Shown here one piece after another: positions 52,378 to 59,735 of a stretch of 64,000 bases of DNA. The notes beneath the pieces were generated by a model, which saw nothing but the letters and a program-made list of their open reading frames with translations, made no database searches and had not been told where the DNA came from. A program made the translations under genes and the position numbers. The DNA is from an uncultured Spirochaetales bacterium (GTDB lineage: Bacteria > Spirochaetota > Spirochaetia > Sphaerochaetales > Sphaerochaetaceae). Every line of letters starts with the position of its first letter. Within the stretch, counting starts at the first letter, position 1. The DNA lies in contig CASFJV010000063.1 of the NCBI GenBank assembly GCA_949295125.1, positions 1-64,000 of the forward strand, read 5' to 3'.

Positions 52378-52399
52378 GAAAGTCCTCTTTCCATGATAG
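52371..52399. promoter_or_regulatory. inverted repeat between divergent genes, covering a start codon
   Basis: CTATCATGAAAG (52371-52382) and CTTTCCATGATAG (52387-52399) are complementary over 12 pairs with one bulged C and a four-base loop. In the minus-strand transcript the loop is AGGA, the Shine-Dalgarno core, and the stem contains the ATG at 52377. On DNA it sits between the divergent starts and could be an operator. TATAAT (52400-52405) abuts it on the plus strand. Confidence 0.6.
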
Positions 52400-52425
52400 T
52401 ATAATATAGAGGAGACGAATTTTCT

Positions 52426-53595
52426 ATGGATATACGCCGTTTGCCGCTTTGGGAAGGCAGGAATGCCACATACATGAGTAATGATATCGTAAATGTCCTG
52501 ATTGAGGACCAGGGGGAAGTCTGCCTGGAAATATCAAACACATGTTCATTCGGGGCGCGCGTAAATCCGTTAAGCCTGCCTTATTTCAGGGGCATAGGGA
52601 GCGGAGTTCTTTCCGATCCTAATGGCGAATGGTACCAGATGAAACAGGGGCTTTACCAGGCTGGAGGAAGCTATTTCACATTCCCGTTTTCAAGCGAAGA
52701 CCACATAACGAGCAACAATACTTACTGGACACTGAGGAAATACGGCACAGAAGAGCATTATGGGGGAGTGTGGAAGCTTTCTGAGATGAAGAGCAGGGAG
52801 GAGGGAAACAGATACCGCCTTGAGAAGGTGGACCTTGTGATTCCCGGACATCCTGTAGTCTACACGGCAGTGAAGATGACAAATCTTTCCGATGACATAC
52901 TGTATTCATCACCGTCCACATCCGTTATGCTTGGCTCCCCGTTTTTTGAATCTGGATGTTTCATAGATACCAATGCACGCCAGTTCTCCGCATACCAGAA
53001 AGCTCAGAGGGAACTTGCAACAAACAGGTATGAATCAGGGCCTGTCTTTGATGACCTTAAGAAAGCGCCATTGAGCAGAGGGGGCTTTACTGATGCATCC
53101 CTTGTTCCGCCTCCGACCGGCACTTATGATTACCTTATCGGGAAGCTCCCTGAGAGGGGAAAGGCTGGATGGGTAAGCGTCATAAATCCACGCCTGCAGC
53201 AGCTGTTCATAGTTTTCACGCCACTTGAGCTGCTTGACAGCTACCCCAATGTATTCATTGTCCAGAATTATTTAGGGCGTATGGACAGTCCATGGGCTCT
53301 CTATGATGGAGCGACAAGCCAGGTGTACAGCCTGTCCCTTGGATTCAATTACGGCCCAAAGCATACGAAGAACTTCATTATTGAAAAGGGTAAGAGCAAG
53401 ATCATTTACTATGCTATGGCATTCCTGAGCTATGACAACCCAAGAATGAACCTTGGCATATATTCCCTCGATTTCGTAGATGGCGGAATGCTTTTGAAAA
53501 GGACGAAGAGTTCAATCTTCGTCCCATCTGATTATAAGTTTGATGCTGTCAAGAGAGTAGCTGGCAACCTGTTTCAGAATGGCCAGGAATCCTGA
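52426..53595 (+). CDS. protein of unknown function, possibly carbohydrate-related
   Basis: 389-residue soluble protein without signal peptide. It is rich in aromatic residues and predicted beta strands (FGARVNPLSLPYFRGIGSG, YWTLRKYGTEEHYGGVWKLSEM, NPRLQQLFIVFTPLELL), which suggests a beta-sandwich like those of galactose-mutarotase or glycoside-hydrolase accessory domains. I do not recognise a family. GAGGAG lies about eleven bases before the ATG. It diverges from the altered GH36 gene across a shared 48-base promoter region with an inverted repeat, so a shared role in handling a glycan is plausible. Its end overlaps the convergent Ldh gene by 22 bases. Confidence 0.75.
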   Translation: MDIRRLPLWEGRNATYMSNDIVNVLIEDQGEVCLEISNTCSFGARVNPLSLPYFRGIGSGVLSDPNGEWYQMKQGLYQAGGSYFTFPFSSEDHITSNNTYWTLRKYGTEEHYGGVWKLSEMKSREEGNRYRLEKVDLVIPGHPVVYTAVKMTNLSDDILYSSPSTSVMLGSPFFESGCFIDTNARQFSAYQKAQRELATNRYESGPVFDDLKKAPLSRGGFTDASLVPPPTGTYDYLIGKLPERGKAGWVSVINPRLQQLFIVFTPLELLDSYPNVFIVQNYLGRMDSPWALYDGATSQVYSLSLGFNYGPKHTKNFIIEKGKSKIIYYAMAFLSYDNPRMNLGIYSLDFVDGGMLLKRTKSSIFVPSDYKFDAVKRVAGNLFQNGQES

Positions 53596-54710
53596 AGTCC
53601 ATAGCGCTCAGAAAGCTCTCTTATCACTTTCTGCAGTGATGGCGGAACCGGACAGCCGTATTCTTTCCTGATGTTCCATGCCTCCCATTCCTTTTCGCCT
53701 GCTGTGTAGATCCTCTCATGGCCAGGGGCTTTCCTGCTTTTTCTCAGGTCATTGAGTATGGCAGTTGCTATTGCCTTGAATGTCTTTCTTCCCATGAAGA
53801 AATCCGGATCGATTGCGATGAAAAAGTGGCCAAGCGGGTATGGAATTGCTTTCCCGTTCTCATCCTTTCCGTTCAGGGCTTTCATGAATGCTCCGTCCTG
53901 AAGGGCAGCAGATAGTATTTCAACAACTGTCGCATAGCCATAGCCCTTGTATCCTGCGGTCTCTTCCCCAAGCCCTCCAAGCGGGGTCAATGCGGCTTTC
54001 CCGCTCGTAAGATCCTTCAGTATCTGATCAGTATCTGTTCGTGTATTCCCGTTTTCATCTATTACCCAGCCAGGAGGAAGATCCTTTCCTGCCCTTCCAT
54101 AGACTTCGATTTTCCCCCTCTGGCTTACGCTGGTTGCACAGTCGAGTACAAACGGGAATGGATCGTCTGTAGGAAGCCCGATAGTAAGCGGGTTTGTGCC
54201 AAGCATGTTCTCAACGCCGAATGTAGGGGCAATGGACGGGCGTGCATTCGTTCCTGTTATTCCGATCAGGTCTTCACTTGTTGCCATGGTTGCATAGTAG
54301 CCGGCAATGCCGTAGTGAGTGCTGTTCCTTACGGCAGTCATCGCAATTCCCGTCTTCTTTGCTTTCTCAATAGCCATAGCCATAGCCTTATGTGAGATGA
54401 CATGGCCCATTCCGTTGTGTCCGTCAAGTACAGCAGTGGATTTATCTTCCTTTATGATCTCGATGTTGGTGACAGGATTCAGTATGCCCTTGTCTATCCT
54501 GTCTATATAGATTGGCTTGAGCCTTCCGATTCCATGGCTGTCTATGCCGCGCTTGTCGCTTTCAATCAGGACATCCGCAATGATTTCTGCATCTGCCTTT
54601 GGAACGCCAGAGCCCATCAGTGCCTCCTTCATGAATTTCTCAAGCTTGTCAAACGGGACAAAGACACAGTCACTGTAACGGTCAAGGTATTCCTGCACTT
54701 CTTTTTTCAT
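53574..54710 (-). CDS. Ldh-family (type 2 malate/lactate) NAD(P)-dependent dehydrogenase
   Basis: 378-residue cytoplasmic oxidoreductase of the MDH2/AllD/YlbC family, which is unrelated to Rossmann-fold lactate dehydrogenases. Visible motifs: ESDKRGIDSHGIGRLKPIYIDRI (residue 50 region), VRNSTHYGIAGYYATMA with the catalytic His, TNARPSIAPTFG, MLGTNPLTIGLPT and GLGEETAGYKGYGYA. Members reduce oxaloacetate, pyruvate, ureidoglycolate-type or sulfolactate substrates with NAD(P)H. AGGAGG precedes the ATG. The exported beta protein gene lies eight bases upstream on the same strand. Substrate not assigned. Confidence 0.9.
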   Translation of the reverse strand: MKKEVQEYLDRYSDCVFVPFDKLEKFMKEALMGSGVPKADAEIIADVLIESDKRGIDSHGIGRLKPIYIDRIDKGILNPVTNIEIIKEDKSTAVLDGHNGMGHVISHKAMAMAIEKAKKTGIAMTAVRNSTHYGIAGYYATMATSEDLIGITGTNARPSIAPTFGVENMLGTNPLTIGLPTDDPFPFVLDCATSVSQRGKIEVYGRAGKDLPPGWVIDENGNTRTDTDQILKDLTSGKAALTPLGGLGEETAGYKGYGYATVVEILSAALQDGAFMKALNGKDENGKAIPYPLGHFFIAIDPDFFMGRKTFKAIATAILNDLRKSRKAPGHERIYTAGEKEWEAWNIRKEYGCPVPPSLQKVIRELSERYGLQDSWPF

Positions 54711-54718
54711 CCGTCCTC

Positions 54719-55306
54719 CTAGTTGAGCATGGCATCCACCATGTCTATGTAGTCATATCCCAGCGGAAGTGGAAGAAGGGGTGGAGCTGAGAATCTCACA
54801 GTAAGCCCCAGATATCCTCCTCCATAATAGGTGAACTTATACCCCTGGTAGGAATCCATGGCTCCAGCATTGAAATAGTTTATGCTTCCAATTGTCATTC
54901 CGATACTCTTATCTGAGTTGAGGTAGTAGGTGAAGCTAAGGTCAAATGCTCCTCCAAAGCCTATCAGGGAATCCGCATCTCCTGATGAGACTATGATATC
55001 CGGTCCTATGAGCAGGTTCAGATCCCATCTGGATGTCAGGTTTGCATTAACCGTGAAGCCTGTGATGAATCCGATGGAGAGCGTATCGAGAGGAATGCTG
55101 AATGACAGGTCCAGCCTTTCTCCAAAACCAATATTGACGGGTGTATCTTCTATTGGATAGGCAACGCTGAGGTTTTCATAGAATCCCAATTCTCCATAAT
55201 TGAATCCCTGGTTATACAGGCCGGACATTCCAATGCTTGAGAATGTCACAGCAAACAGCGATAGGGCAATAAATGGAAGAATCAATATTAAAATTGCTTT
55301 TTTCAT
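54719..55306 (-). CDS. exported beta-rich protein, probable outer-membrane barrel
   Basis: 195 residues with a signal peptide (MKKAILILILPFIALSLFA-V). The mature part alternates glycine-rich amphipathic strands (LYNQGFNYGELGFYENLSVAYPI, IGFITGFTVNANLTSRWDLNLLIG, FGGAFDLSFTYYLNSDKSIGMTIG) and ends in a strand-rich tail, consistent with a small outer-membrane beta-barrel. Aromatic girdles (YYGGGYLGLTVRF) support this. No family recognised. GGAG lies about seven bases before the ATG. Upstream of and possibly cotranscribed with the Ldh gene. Confidence 0.75.
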   Translation of the reverse strand: MKKAILILILPFIALSLFAVTFSSIGMSGLYNQGFNYGELGFYENLSVAYPIEDTPVNIGFGERLDLSFSIPLDTLSIGFITGFTVNANLTSRWDLNLLIGPDIIVSSGDADSLIGFGGAFDLSFTYYLNSDKSIGMTIGSINYFNAGAMDSYQGYKFTYYGGGYLGLTVRFSAPPLLPLPLGYDYIDMVDAMLN

Positions 55307-55465
55307 TAGTTTCTCCGTTGAAATAATTATAAAAGCTAAAATTTATACTGTAAATTACGAAAATTCTTTCTTTGTCAAATGGCTATCTGCTGTCTGCATC
55401 AGAAAAAATGTTTTGAAATATCTTGATCAATATAAACTTTCTCTGATAAACTCAATAACGCTTTT

Positions 55466-55539
55466 GGTGTCGTACCCAAGCGGCCTAAGGGAACGGTCTG
55501 CAAAACCGTCTTTCAGCGGTTCGAATCCGCTCGACACCT
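55466..55539 (+). tRNA. tRNA-Cys (anticodon GCA)
   Basis: Cloverleaf: acceptor GGTGTCG / CGACACC, anticodon stem ACGGT / ACCGT with loop CTGCAAA (GCA), T arm AGCGG-TTCGAAT-CCGCT. Discriminator U73, as expected for tRNA-Cys. CCA is not encoded. Confidence 0.95.
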
Positions 55540-55541
55540 TG

Positions 55542-55580
55542 AAAACCCTGTCCGTAAAATCTGGCAGGGTTTTTATTTTT
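55542..55580 (+). terminator. Rho-independent terminator of tRNA-Cys
   Basis: AAAACCCTG (55542-55550) / CAGGGTTTT (55565-55573), nine pairs, then TATTTTT. It also lies just beyond the end of the convergent yolD-like gene. Confidence 0.85.
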
Positions 55581-55581
55581 C

Positions 55582-55983
55582 TCATTCCATCTCAATTTTT
55601 ACAGAAATGATATCCTCTGTTTTCAGTTTGAATGAATTGTCCAGCACTATCACAGATAACAGATTGTCATATTTGCAGATTGAGCCTTCTATGGTTTTAA
55701 AGCATCCGCCATCCTTAATCCTGTCTTTTGCGAAGTATGTGAATTCTGCCTTCCTGTTTTTGTGCTGGATAAGGAAAACAAGCTTTCCATTTATTTCCTC
55801 TTTCTCATTCTCTTCAAGGACAGGGCAGGGGAGAGTCAGCCTTTCCTCTTCACCTATTGCATCTTCATATCCGCTCAATGCTGAGAACGGTGCAAACTGG
55901 GCAGCCCGTTCTCCATTGCTCATATGGCGCCTCTTCTTTGAGCCCCTGTATTCATAGCAGATGATTTCTTCCGGATCTTTCAT
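55582..55983 (-). CDS. YolD-like protein
   Basis: 133-residue cytoplasmic protein. HMSNGERAAQFAPFSALSGYEDAIGEEERL is the diagnostic N-terminal region of the YolD-like family (a helix with R-A-A-x-F-x-PF-x-AL-x-GY), followed by a beta-rich domain. YolD-like genes almost always accompany a Y-family polymerase of the UvrX/YqjW type. Here the two overlap by four bases (ATGA), so they are coupled. The molecular role is unclear; it may modulate the polymerase or bind DNA. Confidence 0.88.
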   Translation of the reverse strand: MKDPEEIICYEYRGSKKRRHMSNGERAAQFAPFSALSGYEDAIGEEERLTLPCPVLEENEKEEINGKLVFLIQHKNRKAEFTYFAKDRIKDGGCFKTIEGSICKYDNLLSVIVLDNSFKLKTEDIISVKIEME

Positions 55984-57491
55984 GCCCTGTGCCCTCCTAT
56001 CTGCAGGTTCCGCTCCCTTTGTGTAGATCCATCCATGTAACTTATCCCCCTCAGGATCGCATTCTTTCCAAATCTTCCTTTCAGCCCTATTGCCGTTTCA
56101 AGAAGGCTCTTTTCCTTCTCTTCCCTAATTCTTTCTTCCTCCTTTTCTTCCCTAAGCTTTTCATAATCCACAAAAAGGTCAAGTTGCAGATCCTCTTCTT
56201 TCCATGCTGTGCGTACATCGCATGCTGCTATGTTTATCCTCTTTATCAGGAGTGCTGGATTTACTGTTATGCGGAACAGGCATGCAAACGCTTCCCTTAT
56301 GGGCTTTGACAGGCATGTCGGTTCTTTCAGCCTTATTGTTCCTCCATCATGCTTTGGAAGCTCTCTCCCATAGAAATCCACTCTTGTCCCGTTCATTATC
56401 GCTTTTGCCCGCTTTTCATCTTTCATGTTCTCCACATCATAACCGATATAGAGTGCGAGCTGTGCGGTGTAAAGCCCTTGAGAAACCAGGTCGAGCGAAA
56501 GGCTGTCTGCCATTTCCTTCAGGACTGTCAGAGCCTCTTCATTCTCATAAGGGCGCTGCAGGACCTGTCCAGCAGATATGCTTCTTGCTTTAGCCTTGTA
56601 GCCCTTTATATCTTTCATGGTACAGTTTTCCTGCCCCCATGCATGGTCAATCAGGAGTTCCGCATTTTTCCCGAATGTCCTGTAGAGAAGATCCTCATTA
56701 TGGTATTCCGAGTCACTTCCTATGGAACATGCTGCTATATCTGCCATGGTATAGAGCCTTAAGCTTCTTAATCTTCGCTCATATCCATGGCCCACCCTCC
56801 AGAAATCTGTTATCGGGGTATGCTTCCAAAGCTCTTTCCTGTATTCAGATTCATCAAGGCTTGCAATCCTCACACCATCCTTATCCGGTTCTGTATGCTT
56901 TGCCATTATATCCATCGCAACCTTTGCCAGGTAAAGGTTTGTCCCAATGCCCGCTGTTGCCGTGATGCCTGTTTCTCCAAGGACATCCTTGATGAGAGTC
57001 ATTGCAAAGGACCGGGCATCCATCTTATAAAGCTTCAGGTAGTCCGTTGCATCTATGAATACCTCATCTATCGAGTAGACGTGGATATCATCTGGGGCAC
57101 AGTGCCTGAGATAGATTCCATAGATCTTCCTGCTGTATTCAATGTATAGTCCCATCCTTGGCATTGCAGTCTCAAAATCAAGTGCAAGGGATGGATTGCC
57201 TTCAAGCTCTTTCAGTGATCTTGTTTTTCCCCACAGCCGCCTCTGCGGGGCCCTCTCTTTTCTTCTTGCGTTCACTTCCCTCACTATTTCCTTCACTTCA
57301 AAGAGCCTTGGCCGGCCTGGGATGCCGATGCTTTTCATCGGGGCGGAGACAGCAAGGCAGATTGTCTTGTCTGTGCGGCTTTCATCTGCAACGGCAAGAA
57401 GATAATCCAATGGATCCTTGTTCCTTTCCCTGCATTCAACTGATGCATAGAATGACTTTAGGTCGATCGCAATATATGTCCTGTTGCTCAT
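55980..57491 (-). CDS. Y-family DNA polymerase (UmuC/UvrX type)
   Basis: 503-residue translesion polymerase. Catalytic motifs: IAIDLKSFYASVECRER at the N-terminus (first metal Asp) and VYSIDEVFIDATDYL (Asp-Glu pair, residue 150 region), followed by the thumb GITATAGIGTNLYLAKVAMD. The C-terminal segment GSTQRERNLQIGGHRA is characteristic of the Firmicutes/mobile-element UvrX group rather than E. coli UmuC. It is coupled to the yolD-like gene and diverges from an S24 repressor gene, with shared operator-like sites between them, the layout of a damage-inducible mutagenesis cassette. Confidence 0.93.
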   Translation of the reverse strand: MSNRTYIAIDLKSFYASVECRERNKDPLDYLLAVADESRTDKTICLAVSAPMKSIGIPGRPRLFEVKEIVREVNARRKERAPQRRLWGKTRSLKELEGNPSLALDFETAMPRMGLYIEYSRKIYGIYLRHCAPDDIHVYSIDEVFIDATDYLKLYKMDARSFAMTLIKDVLGETGITATAGIGTNLYLAKVAMDIMAKHTEPDKDGVRIASLDESEYRKELWKHTPITDFWRVGHGYERRLRSLRLYTMADIAACSIGSDSEYHNEDLLYRTFGKNAELLIDHAWGQENCTMKDIKGYKAKARSISAGQVLQRPYENEEALTVLKEMADSLSLDLVSQGLYTAQLALYIGYDVENMKDEKRAKAIMNGTRVDFYGRELPKHDGGTIRLKEPTCLSKPIREAFACLFRITVNPALLIKRINIAACDVRTAWKEEDLQLDLFVDYEKLREEKEEERIREEKEKSLLETAIGLKGRFGKNAILRGISYMDGSTQRERNLQIGGHRA

Positions 57492-57548
57492 CTTTTTCAG
57501 CTTTCTTAAATTTTTACAGCTTTATAATAGCATATTTATTATAGAAAT

Positions 57549-57564
57549 CTGAAAAAATTTTCAG
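57549..57564. promoter_or_regulatory. candidate SOS-type operator
   Basis: CTGAAAA-AA-TTTTCAG is a palindrome with seven-base arms, midway between the divergent polymerase and repressor genes. A further TTTTCAG half-site lies at 57494-57500, directly before the polymerase start. Confidence 0.5.
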
Positions 57565-57572
57565 TTTTTTAT

Positions 57573-57601
57573 TTGCATTGCATTGCAATTTCTTTTACTA
57601 T
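57573..57601 (+). promoter_or_regulatory. leaderless promoter of the S24 repressor gene, with TTGCA repeats
   Basis: TTGCAT (57573-57578), 17-bp spacer, TACTAT (57596-57601), then six bases and the ATG at 57608. The -35 is the first of three tandem TTGCA units (57573-57588), the last two forming the palindrome TTGCATTGCAA. This is a plausible autoregulatory site. Confidence 0.55.
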
Positions 57602-57607
57602 AATGAC

Positions 57608-58258
57608 ATGAATGAATTGACCATATCGCGAATCAGGGAAGCAATGTATTTAAGGGGAATGAACCAGATAACGCTGGCTGCTAAATCCGGGATAAGAGTA
57701 TCATCATTAAGTTCATACCTGAGTGGAAAGTATGAGCCGAAGATCAGGGCAATAAGCCAGATAGCAGAAGCCCTGGAAGTCTCTCCCGCATGGCTCTTGG
57801 GCTTTGATGTCAGCATGGAGGAAGAGGGCAGCAGGGAAGACACGAATATCACCATTCCGTTTGTTGAGCAGAAGATATCTGCAGGATTCCTGCAGGAATT
57901 CCTTTCCCCGGAGAACAGCATATTCCCCCTGAAATCCATATCTGTGACAAAGAAGATGGCGGCACTTTACCCGGTAGAAAGCCTTGTAGCTGCAGAGGTT
58001 GACGGAGACAGCATGCAGGATGTGGGAATAAGTGACGGGGACTATGTTGTTTTCTCCAAAGGCACCGTGAAAGGGAATGGAATATATGTGCTTGTCCTGG
58101 ATGGTGTTGTCATGGTCAAAAGGCTATGCTTCAACCCAATCGACAGGACGATAGACATAATAAGTGAGAACAAGGCATATGAGCCGATTAAGGTGAGTGC
58201 AGACAGGGATGGCCTTGTCATACTCGGAAAGGTTGCTGGGTGCATCCATGCAATCTAG
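57608..58258 (+). CDS. XRE-S24 repressor (LexA/CI-like, autocleaving)
   Basis: 216-residue regulator. Residues 1-65 form an XRE-type helix-turn-helix (MNQITLAAKSGIRVSSLSSYLSGKYEPKIRAISQIAEAL). The C-terminal S24 domain has the nucleophile Ser in VDGDSMQDVGISDGD and the general-base Lys in GVVMVKRL. The linker contains Ala-Gly in KISAGFL, the bond cut in LexA and CI. It is therefore expected to self-cleave with RecA filaments and derepress the divergent polymerase-yolD genes. The start lacks a Shine-Dalgarno and has a -10 six bases upstream. It overlaps the convergent hydrolase gene by four bases. Confidence 0.92.
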   Translation: MNELTISRIREAMYLRGMNQITLAAKSGIRVSSLSSYLSGKYEPKIRAISQIAEALEVSPAWLLGFDVSMEEEGSREDTNITIPFVEQKISAGFLQEFLSPENSIFPLKSISVTKKMAALYPVESLVAAEVDGDSMQDVGISDGDYVVFSKGTVKGNGIYVLVLDGVVMVKRLCFNPIDRTIDIISENKAYEPIKVSADRDGLVILGKVAGCIHAI

Positions 58259-59079
58259 CTGTCACACCTGTACCAGAGTTCAGCTGATTTAAACCTTGCA
58301 ACATCACCTTTCCTGAATCCTGATTCCTCATATTTACCTTTTATTCTTCCATCAAGGATCTTTGCACTCAGTTCATAGTAGTCCGCAATGAGATCTTTAG
58401 GGGCAGTAGGGTCGCCATGCCCGATCATAAGCATGTCAAAGTCTTTTTCCCGTTCCATGATCTTTTTCAATGTGCTGTTGAATTCTGCTATCAGCTCATC
58501 TGTATTGTTTTCCGTTCTCATGAGTATGATGCTGTTATTCACGGTATCGCCGCTGAAAAGCACCCTTTCTTCCTTCAAAAGATAGGAAACGCTTCCTTTT
58601 GTGTGCGATGGTGTTCCGATTGCTTCCAGGCTGAGCCCTCCAAGATCTATTGAAATCCCATCTCCAATGTCAGAAAAAGGGAATTGAGATGGAGGTTCCG
58701 GCTCAGGAAGCAGGGCATAGAGATCTTCCAGATTCCCTTTATAGAGGTGGGGGCCGCGCGTTCTGATGTACATCTTCCTGAAAGCATTATCAAGTCCATA
58801 GCCCCAGAGCATCAGATCCCTGTCTTTCCTGCTCATGAATATAGGAAGATCCCTGAAGTGATAGCATCCTCCTGCATGGTCTGGATGCTTATGGGTTAAA
58901 AGGACAGAAAGAGGTTTTTGCGTTATCTCTTCTGCAGCTTCCCTGATATTCCCAAGTCCTGTGCCTGTGTCAATCAGGGCAGCTTTCTCCTCTCCAACGA
59001 CAAGAAATGCATTCACGAGGCCAAACTCGTCTATCCTGTATATGTTATCACTGATCTTTTCTGCTTTCTGCTTGATCAT
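58255..59079 (-). CDS. metallo-beta-lactamase-fold hydrolase
   Basis: 274-residue cytoplasmic zinc hydrolase. Metal motifs are THKHPDHAGG (HxHxDH), GTPSHTKGSVSYL (His), FSGDTVNNS (Asp) and MIGHGDPTAP (final His). The group includes glyoxalase II-like, lactonase and RNA-processing enzymes; nothing here fixes the substrate. ALIDTGTGLG is the usual N-terminal strand. No Shine-Dalgarno; TACACT lies six bases before the ATG, so the mRNA is probably leaderless. Ends by a four-base overlap with the S24 repressor gene. Confidence 0.9.
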   Translation of the reverse strand: MIKQKAEKISDNIYRIDEFGLVNAFLVVGEEKAALIDTGTGLGNIREAAEEITQKPLSVLLTHKHPDHAGGCYHFRDLPIFMSRKDRDLMLWGYGLDNAFRKMYIRTRGPHLYKGNLEDLYALLPEPEPPSQFPFSDIGDGISIDLGGLSLEAIGTPSHTKGSVSYLLKEERVLFSGDTVNNSIILMRTENNTDELIAEFNSTLKKIMEREKDFDMLMIGHGDPTAPKDLIADYYELSAKILDGRIKGKYEESGFRKGDVARFKSAELWYRCDS

Positions 59080-59081
59080 TG

Positions 59082-59603
59082 CTATAGTGTACCCCTCCTG
59101 GCTGAATATAGGAAATGGGGAATGCCGCCATTATAGTATTCTGCAATGAACTCATCCTCCTTTTCCATGCCGATGCTCCTTGCTACCTTGATTGATGCTG
59201 TATTATCTGTTTTGATGATGGAGCATACCTTATCCTGCCCCAAAACGTTAAATGCATAGTTCATGCATCCCTCTGCAGCTTCATGCGCGTAGCCAAGATG
59301 CCATCAGCCTTTTTTCAGCATGTATCCGATCTCAAGCACTTCTGTGCCTTCATAATTCTGTACCGTGAGGCCTGCCTGGCCTATCATGGCATGGTTTTCT
59401 TTCAGCTCGGCAGCCCAGAGGCCGAAGCCATATTTTACGTATCTTGCTTTCTGCCTGTCCAGCCAGGCCTGTACATCAGCATCTGAAAACTCATGTCCAT
59501 AGGCATACATCACATCAGGGTCCTTTAGCATTTGAGCAAGATCAGTGAAGTCTTCCTGTTCCATTTCCCTGAGGATTAAGCGTTCTGTTTCCAGCATTAC
59601 CAT
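59082..59603 (-). pseudogene. GNAT acetyltransferase gene interrupted by an in-frame TGA
   Basis: The N-terminal part (MLETERLILREMEQEDFTDLAQMLKDPDVMYAYG to EIGYMLKKG) and the C-terminal part (WHLGYAHEAAEGCMNYAF to SIGMEKEDEFIAEYY) are in the same frame and together make one RimJ-like GNAT acetyltransferase of about 173 residues. A single TGA (about 59307-59309) separates them, at the position just before the conserved W-x-x-GYA motif of the acetyl-CoA site, where relatives have Tyr or similar. The interruption removes the cofactor loop, so the product is probably inactive unless the stop is read through. Start is ATG 59603 or 59597. It ends two bases before the MBL gene start. Confidence 0.75.
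59086..59091 (-). promoter_or_regulatory. -10 hexamer, leaderless promoter
   Basis: TACACT on the minus strand exactly six bases before the ATG at 59079, the same hexamer as before the U32 gene. The -35 candidate TTCCTA (59109-59114) is weak. Confidence 0.45.
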
Positions 59604-59735
59604 ATTATTACATTTATAGCCAGAAGGGAAAAATATACAATACGTTTTCCTTCCTGCAGGCACTTCCTGATTTTTCTCTCCCGCTTTACCGGACTTTCTT
59701 TTTTTCATAAGATAGTTGAATGGAGCAAATTCCAG

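Noticed and set aside
59304-59312. Selenocysteine codon in the GNAT gene
   Set aside because: Relatives have Tyr or similar at this position, GNAT enzymes do not use selenocysteine, and I see no evident SECIS hairpin after the TGA. A nonsense mutation is simpler.
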